Assembly (NCBI RefSeq): GCF_030285365.1
Contig: NZ_JASVDS010000002.1
Location: 62,001-126,000 of the forward strand
Direction: 5' to 3'
DNA: 64,000 nucleotides
From: Roseateles subflavus
GTDB taxonomy: Bacteria > Pseudomonadota > Gammaproteobacteria > Burkholderiales > Burkholderiaceae_C
The notes under the pieces are model-generated. The model saw nothing but the letters and a program-made list of their open reading frames with translations, made no database searches and was not told the DNA's origin. Each line of letters begins with the position of its first letter. The stretch's first letter is position 1. Below are positions 58,203 through 64,000 of this stretch, piece after piece. The position numbers and the translations under genes were made by a program.

Positions 58203-59519
58203 ATGGCAAGGGTGCTGAAACAGGTCGACATGTCATGGGCGAAAGCCGGCACCTCGGTGTGCCGAGCGGACGCGCCTGCGCAGGCCGTGCCAGCGCCGTC
58301 CGGGCGGCGCCAGCCGGCGTCGGGCGAGGTCCTGGGGCTGCAGCGTCATCGCGTGCAGTGGGAGACCGACCGCGAGCTGGATCCGGCCTTCATCGAGGAG
58401 TGGCAGGCGCTGCTGGCCCACAGCCACGGCCCCGAGCCCATCTACCAGTCCCCCGCCTTCATCCAGTACATCCGGGCGACCAGCCAGGATCCCATGGAGG
58501 TGGAGATCCTCACCGTCCGGGATGCCGCCGATGGCCGTCTGCTGGCGCTGACGCCGATCCGCTACCGCGATCTCGCCATGGGGCTGCAGGTGCGGCACTG
58601 GCGCCTGAAGCTGGGCGCGCTGCACGTGGGCACGGTCATGGGCAGCGCGGTGCTGGGGGACGAGTCCCCGGCCGTGCTCGAGAGCATGGTGCGCTTTCTC
58701 TTCGCAGAGCGCCCTCGCGTGGGGGCGCTGTCCCTGCCGGCGATGTCGCAGGAGGCCAGCACCTGGGCGGGCCTGCAGGCGGTGACCCGCCAGGCGCGAG
58801 GTCTGGGGGCCTGCGTGCTGCATGGCTGGCGCGAGTGCCACAAGATTCCGCTGCCGGGCGACTTCAACGCCTACCTGGCGCAGTTCGGCAGCAAGCACCG
58901 CTACAACCTCAAGCGTCAGGTCCGGCTGCTGCGCGAGCATGCGCCGCTGGCACTGACGCGCATCGATTCGCCCGAGGGCATGGACGTGCTGATGGCGGCC
59001 ATCGAGCGCATGGCCACGGCCGAAGTCCGCTCCGTCCTGATCTCTCCCGAGAAGTTCCTGGCGATGGCGCGCCTGGGCCTGCTGCGCTGCTATGTGCTGC
59101 AGTCCGACGGTGTGCCGGTCGCCGCGCTGGTGGCCACGCAGTTCGGCTCGACGCTGCACCTGCACAACGTGCTGACCGATCCGGCCATGCTGCGCTTCTC
59201 GGTGGGCACGTCCATCCTGTACATGGCCATCGAGGACCTGAGCAGCGAAGGGCGCTTCACGGCCATCGACCTGGGCTACAGCTCGCCTGCGCACAGCCAC
59301 CAGTCGTCCAACCGCATCGAGAACCGGGGCCACCTGCTGCTGTACCGGTCGAGCCTGCGGACCTGGGCGCTGTGCACGGCCGAGCGCGTCTTCGGCGAAT
59401 GGCTGGAGCGCGCCAAGGAGTGCCAGCAGGCCGTGAAGGCCTGGCGCGCCCGCCGTGCCGCCGCCGCCCGGGCGGCCAAGGACGCCAAGGACGGCGGCAA
59501 GACGACGCCGGACGTCTGA
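58203..59519 (+). CDS. CelD/BioF2-like GNAT acetyltransferase
   Basis: 438 aa from the ATG at 58203 (in-frame starts exist further up). It begins its conserved part near LDPAFIEEWQALLAHSHGPEPIYQSP. The C-terminal GNAT fold (about 245-400) shows FNAYLAQFGSKHRYNLKRQVRLL, VPVAALVATQFGSTLHLHNV, SVGTSILYMAIEDL and IDLGYSSPAHSHQSSN. Family members modify extracellular polysaccharides or other secreted products; no such genes flank it here. The C-terminal tail is Lys/Ala-rich. Confidence 0.82.
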   Translation: MARVLKQVDMSWAKAGTSVCRADAPAQAVPAPSGRRQPASGEVLGLQRHRVQWETDRELDPAFIEEWQALLAHSHGPEPIYQSPAFIQYIRATSQDPMEVEILTVRDAADGRLLALTPIRYRDLAMGLQVRHWRLKLGALHVGTVMGSAVLGDESPAVLESMVRFLFAERPRVGALSLPAMSQEASTWAGLQAVTRQARGLGACVLHGWRECHKIPLPGDFNAYLAQFGSKHRYNLKRQVRLLREHAPLALTRIDSPEGMDVLMAAIERMATAEVRSVLISPEKFLAMARLGLLRCYVLQSDGVPVAALVATQFGSTLHLHNVLTDPAMLRFSVGTSILYMAIEDLSSEGRFTAIDLGYSSPAHSHQSSNRIENRGHLLLYRSSLRTWALCTAERVFGEWLERAKECQQAVKAWRARRAAAARAAKDAKDGGKTTPDV

Positions 59520-59573
59520 GCGGCGCCTCCGGCGTGACGGGCCCCGTGCCGTTGCCGGGCGGAGCTGCGGCCG

Positions 59574-60875
59574 TCAGAGCGGGGTCGCGGGCGTCGCGGG
59601 CGAGTAGCCGTCGCTGAGCGTCTTCAGGAAGCTGACGATGTCGTTCACGTCCTGCGGGCTGAGCGCCGGCAACTGGCCGGGCCGGCGATCGAAGGGCGCA
59701 CCCCGGTGCACATTGCCCTGATAGGCCGCCGGCAGGTCGTTGTAGCGCTGCACCTGGCCGTTGACGACGGGATACCAGCGCGCCGGGTCCACGTCGCGTG
59801 TCGCGTAGAAGCCCACCACCTCCTCCAGGGTCTGGAAGCGGGCGTTGTGGAAGTAGGGCGCGCTCAGCGCCACATTGCGCAGGCTGGGCACCCGGAAGCG
59901 GCCGCATTGGCTCGGCTGCGAGGCGAGGTCCGTGCGCTGCGGGCCGCACAGACCCAGGTCGAAGAAGGCGGGGTTCTGTGTGGCCGCGCTCTGGTTGCGC
60001 GGCACCCCCAGCGCGAAATAGGCGTGGTTGGTGAAGAGCGCGCGCGCGCCGGCCGGCGCGTTGGCCGGCGGCGTGGCGCTGTGGCAGGCGGCGCAGTTGC
60101 CCCGGCGCGGGTCGGTGAAGGCCGCGAAGCCGCGGGCCTCCTGGGCGGTGAAGGTGGCGCGGCCGTCCTGGACGGCGTCGAACTTGCTGCTGAAGGGCGC
60201 GAAGTCCGGGTCCTGCTGCTGGTAGCGGGCGAGGGCCTGCAGACTGGCGTCCAGCAGTTGGGCATCGGTCGCGGCGGCGGTGAGGCCGCTGGCTTGCAGC
60301 AGCGCCGGGAAGGCGCTCACCGTGCGCAGGCGTCGCACATAGCTCGGCACATCGGCATTGGCCATCTCGTTCGCGGCGAAGAGCGGTCCGCGGGCCTGTG
60401 CGATGCGGTCATTGGCGCGCCCGTCCCAGAACAGGCCGCCGTGCGCCCGGCCCTGCGCGTCGATGCTGAAGGCCGGCGTGCCGTTGAGGTAGCGCAGGCT
60501 GGGGCTGCTGCGCAGGCCCTGCTGGTTCATGAGGACACCGCCGACAGGCAGGAAGGTGCCGGCCTTGTCGGCATGGGCCTGGGCCGCGGCATGGCAGCCG
60601 GCGCAGGAGAGCTGGCCGCTGGCCGACAGACGGGGCTCGTTGAAGAGCTGCTGGCCCACGCTGGCGAGCGTTGGCGGCGGCGGGCGCACCGCGGTGGCCT
60701 GCGTCAGCGCGGCGGTGCTGGCGGCGCTGTCGTTGGTCGCGCTGGCGGTCACGTCCGGCGGGGTGCCGGCGCTGCCCGAGCCGCCCCCGCAGGCGGCCAG
60801 CAAGGCGGTGCTCAGCGTCAGCCAGGTCAGCAGGGCGGGACGACGGCGGGCAGAGGGGATGGGGAAGGGGCGCAT
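59574..60875 (-). CDS. Di-haem cytochrome c peroxidase/MauG-type lipoprotein
   Basis: 433 aa with lipoprotein signal (STALLAACGGG). Two haem c sites CAGCH (about 93) and CAACH (about 244) lie in the order expected for bacterial cytochrome c peroxidases and MauG proteins. FRVPSLRNVALSAPYFHNARFQTLEEVV and LSPQDVNDIVSFLKTLSDGY are family signatures. It would act in the periplasm, anchored by lipid. It lies 29 bp downstream of the Spy-like gene on the same strand, so the two may be co-transcribed. Confidence 0.92.
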   Translation of the reverse strand: MRPFPIPSARRRPALLTWLTLSTALLAACGGGSGSAGTPPDVTASATNDSAASTAALTQATAVRPPPPTLASVGQQLFNEPRLSASGQLSCAGCHAAAQAHADKAGTFLPVGGVLMNQQGLRSSPSLRYLNGTPAFSIDAQGRAHGGLFWDGRANDRIAQARGPLFAANEMANADVPSYVRRLRTVSAFPALLQASGLTAAATDAQLLDASLQALARYQQQDPDFAPFSSKFDAVQDGRATFTAQEARGFAAFTDPRRGNCAACHSATPPANAPAGARALFTNHAYFALGVPRNQSAATQNPAFFDLGLCGPQRTDLASQPSQCGRFRVPSLRNVALSAPYFHNARFQTLEEVVGFYATRDVDPARWYPVVNGQVQRYNDLPAAYQGNVHRGAPFDRRPGQLPALSPQDVNDIVSFLKTLSDGYSPATPATPL

Positions 60876-60904
60876 GGCGGTCTCCTGTCGGGGCGGCGCG
60901 GGAT

Positions 60905-61396
60905 TCAGCGGGCGGGGTGCGAGGCGGCGTTCGAAGGAACGCCAGGGCGAGCGCAGTCGGGGAGGCTCTGCGGCTCGTGGCCCGGGGGCTGGGGCGGGCG
61001 CTCCGGGCGCGGCGGGCGCATCGCACGCAGGCGCTGGCGCTGCTCGGGCGTCAGAAGCTTGGCCAGCGCGGCTTCATCCGGTGGCTGATGCTGCTCGTGG
61101 GCCTGGTGCAGCAGCGCCCCGAGCTGGCGGGCCTGCTCCGCGTTCAGGGACAACGCGTCCTGCAGATGCTGCTGGTGCTGCGCCGGTGACAGCCGCGGCG
61201 GCGGTGGCGGTTGCGGTGCCTCCGGGGGCGGACCGCAGCGCCGGGCCGGCGGCTGGGGCGGCGATCCCTGCGGATTCAGCTGCGGGGGCGGGGCGGCCGG
61301 CTGGGCTCGCGCCGGCAGCGGGGACGACAGGGCGAGTAGCAGGGGCAGGGCCAGCGAGGCGAGGCGGCGCGAGGGCCGGGAGGCGAAGGTGGGCAT
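60905..61396 (-). CDS. Spy/CpxP-like periplasmic protein, Pro/His-rich
   Basis: 163 aa from the ATG at 61396 (MPTFASRPSRRLASLALPLL), with a signal peptide ending near PARAQ. Two stretches are Pro-rich (PPPQLNPQGSPPQPPARR, PPEAPQPPPPPRLS). Between them is a helical core with His/Gln (SPAQHQQHLQDALSL, LLHQAHEQHQPPDEA) and an LTPEQRQRL motif like the LTxxQ of Spy/CpxP. It may bind metal or chaperone periplasmic proteins. It is divergent from a BaeSR-like system, as Spy-type genes often are. Confidence 0.72.
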   Translation of the reverse strand: MPTFASRPSRRLASLALPLLLALSSPLPARAQPAAPPPQLNPQGSPPQPPARRCGPPPEAPQPPPPPRLSPAQHQQHLQDALSLNAEQARQLGALLHQAHEQHQPPDEAALAKLLTPEQRQRLRAMRPPRPERPPQPPGHEPQSLPDCARPGVPSNAASHPAR

Positions 61397-61513
61397 GAGC
61401 GCTCCTGGAGTGTTGCAAGGCCTCCAGCCTGCGCGTCGATTGGGCAGCGAGCATGGAGAAACTGTGGAGGGCGCCTCCACATTTCGGCGCGGTGGCCCGC
61501 CTAAGATCGCGCC

Positions 61514-63052
61514 ATGCTTGCGCCCCTGCGATTGCGACTGCGACTCGTGCACCAGCTCGCCCTGCTGATGGCGCTGACCGTGCTGCTGGCCGTGGGCGCC
61601 ATGGCCAGCCTGCAGGTCTGGAACCTGCGCCGTGGTTTCAGCGACTACCTGCGCGTCCAGGACGGCCTGGTGCTGGACCGCCTCATGCGCGTTGCCGAGG
61701 CGGACCTGCACCGCCTGCCGGGCCGCTCGCACCGCGAGCTGCGCCAGACCCTGCACCAGTGGCTGGAGAGCACGAACCCGCAGTTCGACGTCGAGCCCCC
61801 GGTCGACGAACCGCCCCGGCGCGATCCCGAGACCCCGGGGCCGCCACCCGCCGAGCCGCCGGGCGCGGACCGGCAGTTGCTGCGCCCCCGCCCGCCGCAG
61901 GGCCTGCCGGCGCCGCCCCGCCCGCCGCGACCACCCCGGGATCCGGCCCGGCTGGGGCAGCGGCTGGTGCTGCTCGATGCCCAGGGCGCCTGGCTGGCGG
62001 GGCGGCCCGAAGCCCTCCAGCAGCCCGGCCAGCGCCGGGCCCTGAAGCGCGACGGCGAGACCCAGGCCTACCTCTTCCTGGCTGACCGCAGCGAGGTCAA
62101 TGATGCGCTCGATGTGCAGTTCCTGCGGCGCCAGACCCTGGGCATCGCGGCCGTTGCCGGGCTGAGCCTGCTCGTCGCCCTGGCCCTGGCCTACGGGGTG
62201 GCGCAGCGCTGGCTGCGGCCGCTGCAGCAGGCCCAGCGGGCGGCGCGGCGCATGGCCCAGGGCGAGCTGGCCGTGCGTGTGCCGCAGGACCGCGAGGACG
62301 AGATCGGCGCCCTCATGCGCGACCTCAATGTCATGGCCGCCTCCCTGCAGCAGACCGACACCGAGCGCCGTCGCTGGATCGCCCAGCTCTCGCATGAGCT
62401 GCGCACGCCGCTGGCCATCCTGCGAGGCGAGCTGGAGGCCCTGGCCGACGGCGTGCGCCCCTGGAGTGCCAGCGCGCTGGCCTCGCTGCAGGACGAGGTG
62501 CAGCGCCTGCACCGCCTCATCGAGGACTTCCACCTGCTCGCCGTGTCGGACATGCGGCGCCTGCCCTGCCAGTTCCAGCCGGTGGACGTGACCGCGCTGC
62601 TGCGCCAGGCCGCGCAGCGCGTGGACGAGCGCCTGCGTGCCAAGGGTCTGCAGCTGCTGCTGGACCTGGACGACGCGCTGGGCACGGCGCACTGGGACGG
62701 GGACCGGATCGCCCAGCTGCTGGGCAATCTCCTGGAGAACAGCCTGCGCTACACCGACGCGCCGGGGCGCGTGCTGCTGCGCGCGCGCCGCCGCGGTGAC
62801 GCGGTCCAGATCGTCGTCGAGGACAGCGCGCCGGGCCTGCCGCCCGAGCAGCGGCGGCAGCTCTTCGATCCGCTCTTTCGCGCCGAGGCCTCGCGCAACC
62901 GGGCCAGCGGCGGCAGCGGCCTGGGCCTGAGCATCGCCCGTGCGCTGGCGCAGAGCCATGGCGGCAGCCTGCGAGCCGAGGCCTCGCCGCTGGGCGGCTT
63001 GGCGCAGTGCCTGAGCCTGCCCGCGACGCCCCAGCTGAAGGATCCCGCATGA
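61514..63052 (+). CDS. BaeS-like sensor histidine kinase
   Basis: 512 aa. Two transmembrane helices (about 14-36 and 213-235) enclose a periplasmic domain with a long Pro/Arg-rich segment (PPAEPPGADRQLLRPRPP onward, about 100-150). A HAMP domain, H-box AQLSHELRTPLAILRGELEAL, N-box LLGNLLENSLRY and GGSGLGLSIARALAQSHGG complete the kinase. It overlaps the regulator gene as ATGA and is divergent from the Spy-like gene. Envelope stress or metals are plausible signals. Confidence 0.92.
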   Translation: MLAPLRLRLRLVHQLALLMALTVLLAVGAMASLQVWNLRRGFSDYLRVQDGLVLDRLMRVAEADLHRLPGRSHRELRQTLHQWLESTNPQFDVEPPVDEPPRRDPETPGPPPAEPPGADRQLLRPRPPQGLPAPPRPPRPPRDPARLGQRLVLLDAQGAWLAGRPEALQQPGQRRALKRDGETQAYLFLADRSEVNDALDVQFLRRQTLGIAAVAGLSLLVALALAYGVAQRWLRPLQQAQRAARRMAQGELAVRVPQDREDEIGALMRDLNVMAASLQQTDTERRRWIAQLSHELRTPLAILRGELEALADGVRPWSASALASLQDEVQRLHRLIEDFHLLAVSDMRRLPCQFQPVDVTALLRQAAQRVDERLRAKGLQLLLDLDDALGTAHWDGDRIAQLLGNLLENSLRYTDAPGRVLLRARRRGDAVQIVVEDSAPGLPPEQRRQLFDPLFRAEASRNRASGGSGLGLSIARALAQSHGGSLRAEASPLGGLAQCLSLPATPQLKDPA

Positions 63053-63765
63053 ACACCTCGATCCCGAGTCCCGCCGCCGCCCGCATCCTCATCGTCGAGG
63101 ACGAGGCCAAGATTGCCGCACTCCTGGCCGATTACCTGCAGGCCGCCGGCCACACCACCGAGGTCCTTGGTGACGGCGCGCAGGCACTCGAGCGGCTGCG
63201 GCAGTCGCCGCCCGACCTGCTGGTGCTGGACCTCATGCTCCCGGGCCTGGACGGGCTCAGCCTGTGCCGCGAGCTGCGGCAGTTCTCGGCCCTGCCGGTG
63301 CTGATGATCAGCGCGCGGGTGGACGAGCTCGATCGCCTGCTCGGCCTGGAGCTCGGGGCGGACGACTACCTGTGCAAGCCGTTCAGCCCGCGCGAGGCCG
63401 TGGCCCGCGTGAAGGCACTGCTGCGCCGCGCGCAGGGGCGTCTGCCGGGTCTGGCCGTCGGCGGGCCGCCGGCGCTGGAGGGCGGCTACGCGGTGGACGA
63501 GGCCGGTCAGCGCCTCTACTGGCAGGGCCAGTTGCTGCCGCTGACGCCGCTGGAGTTCCGCCTGCTGCGACTGCTGCTGCGGCAGCCCGGGCGCGTCTTC
63601 AGCCGTGCGCAGCTGCTCGAGCAGCTTCACGAGGACTTCCGCGATGTCAGCGATCGCGTCGTTGACAGCCACATCAAGAACATCCGCCGCAAGCTCGCCC
63701 AGCTCACGCCGCCGCAGGAGCCGCTGAGCGCGGTCTACGGCGTCGGCTACCGCCTGGACCTCTGA
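63049..63765 (+). CDS. OmpR-family response regulator (BaeR-like)
   Basis: 238 aa. The receiver (ILIVEDEAKIAALLADYLQA, LLVLDLMLPGLDG, DDYLCKPFSPREAVARVKAL) is followed by an OmpR-type winged helix (LTPLEFRLLRLLLRQPGRVF, DRVVDSHIKNIRRKL, VYGVGYRLDL). The start overlaps the kinase stop. It is probably the activator of the divergent Spy-like/peroxidase genes. Confidence 0.94.
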   Translation: MNTSIPSPAAARILIVEDEAKIAALLADYLQAAGHTTEVLGDGAQALERLRQSPPDLLVLDLMLPGLDGLSLCRELRQFSALPVLMISARVDELDRLLGLELGADDYLCKPFSPREAVARVKALLRRAQGRLPGLAVGGPPALEGGYAVDEAGQRLYWQGQLLPLTPLEFRLLRLLLRQPGRVFSRAQLLEQLHEDFRDVSDRVVDSHIKNIRRKLAQLTPPQEPLSAVYGVGYRLDL

Positions 63766-63884
63766 CGGCCGGCACCGGCCTTGCGTCAGGACAAGAAGCC
63801 CTGCCGGCGCAGCGGCCTGGGGCTGACGCCCGACCGCCGGCGGGTGTACAAACACGGTCCCACGGGATTCACGAGGAGCTGACG

Positions 63885-64000
63885 ATGAGCGACATGAGTC
63901 AAGGTCAGAAGGACCGCCTGATGGCAGATCTGCATGCCGTCGTGGCGGAGGCCGAGTCCCTGCTGCGGGCCACGGCGGAGCAGGGCGGTGCGGGCTCGGC
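63885..64000 (+). CDS. DUF883 (ElaB/YqjD)-family protein, truncated by window end
   Basis: Only 38 codons are present. MSDMSQGQKDRLMADLHAVV followed by EAESLLRATAEQGG is the start of a DUF883 protein, small ribosome- and membrane-associated proteins of stationary phase. GAGGAG precedes the ATG at 63885. Confidence 0.75.
   Translation, partial: MSDMSQGQKDRLMADLHAVVAEAESLLRATAEQGGAGS

Overview
The window is a high-GC, densely packed bacterial chromosome segment with short intergenic gaps. The gene families point to a betaproteobacterium of the order Burkholderiales, perhaps the Roseateles/Leptothrix/Ideonella side. The indications are a TetR-controlled leucine/isovalerate operon, a thiC-thiO-thiS-thiG-thiDE cluster behind a TPP riboswitch, a cueR/copA/copZ divergon, and an Oar-like TonB-dependent receptor. 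The placement is an inference from content; there is no rRNA in the window. I saw no tRNA, integrase, IS element or CRISPR array.

Layout. 1-968: a metallo-beta-lactamase-fold gene (cut by the window edge) divergent from a LiuR-like MerR regulator. 979-8299: an RND-adaptor/ABC exporter operon divergent from an NtrC-type response regulator and histidine kinase; a sigma-54 promoter with upstream palindromes lies between them. 8327-18922: assorted single genes, namely an esterase, a zinc-peptidase lipoprotein, a large S9 peptidase, a membrane glutaredoxin, a small exported CX3C peptide, a CheY-like protein, a DUF6445 protein, a CAP-domain lipoprotein with an Ala/Pro linker, an EamA transporter and a D-threonine-aldolase-type enzyme. 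18950-24956: thiamin synthesis behind a TPP riboswitch. 25158-29104: a TonB-domain protein and a LysR/AzoR/DoxX/pirin stress group. 29237-32245: a GspE/PilB-type ATPase and a degenerate two-component-like protein. 32275-35425: copper efflux. 35767-38947: a TonB-dependent receptor followed by a small gene with a double-glycine-type leader. 39017-40897: an outer-membrane transporter-like protein and a chalcone-isomerase-like protein.

40977-52608 is the most integrated block. A TetR regulator (LiuQ-like) faces a long run of genes. These are methylcrotonyl-CoA carboxylase beta subunit, a VapBC toxin-antitoxin pair, methylglutaconyl-CoA hydratase, the complete bioA-bioF-bioD-bioB set, the biotin-carrying carboxylase alpha subunit and HMG-CoA lyase. 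Biotin synthesis is thus placed inside an operon whose key enzyme needs biotin.

52609-64000: a repeat-rich intergenic stretch, a low-complexity hypothetical protein, a VOC protein, a candidate clan-CD (caspase/gingipain-like) peptidase with a small partner, alanine dehydrogenase, a CelD-like acetyltransferase, a di-haem peroxidase lipoprotein, a Pro/His-rich Spy-like periplasmic protein divergent from a BaeSR-like two-component system, and the start of a DUF883 gene.

The best candidates for something undescribed are the clan-CD peptidase pair (54782-56554), the double-glycine peptide behind the receptor (38741-38947) and the CX3C peptide beside the glutaredoxin (14096-14269).
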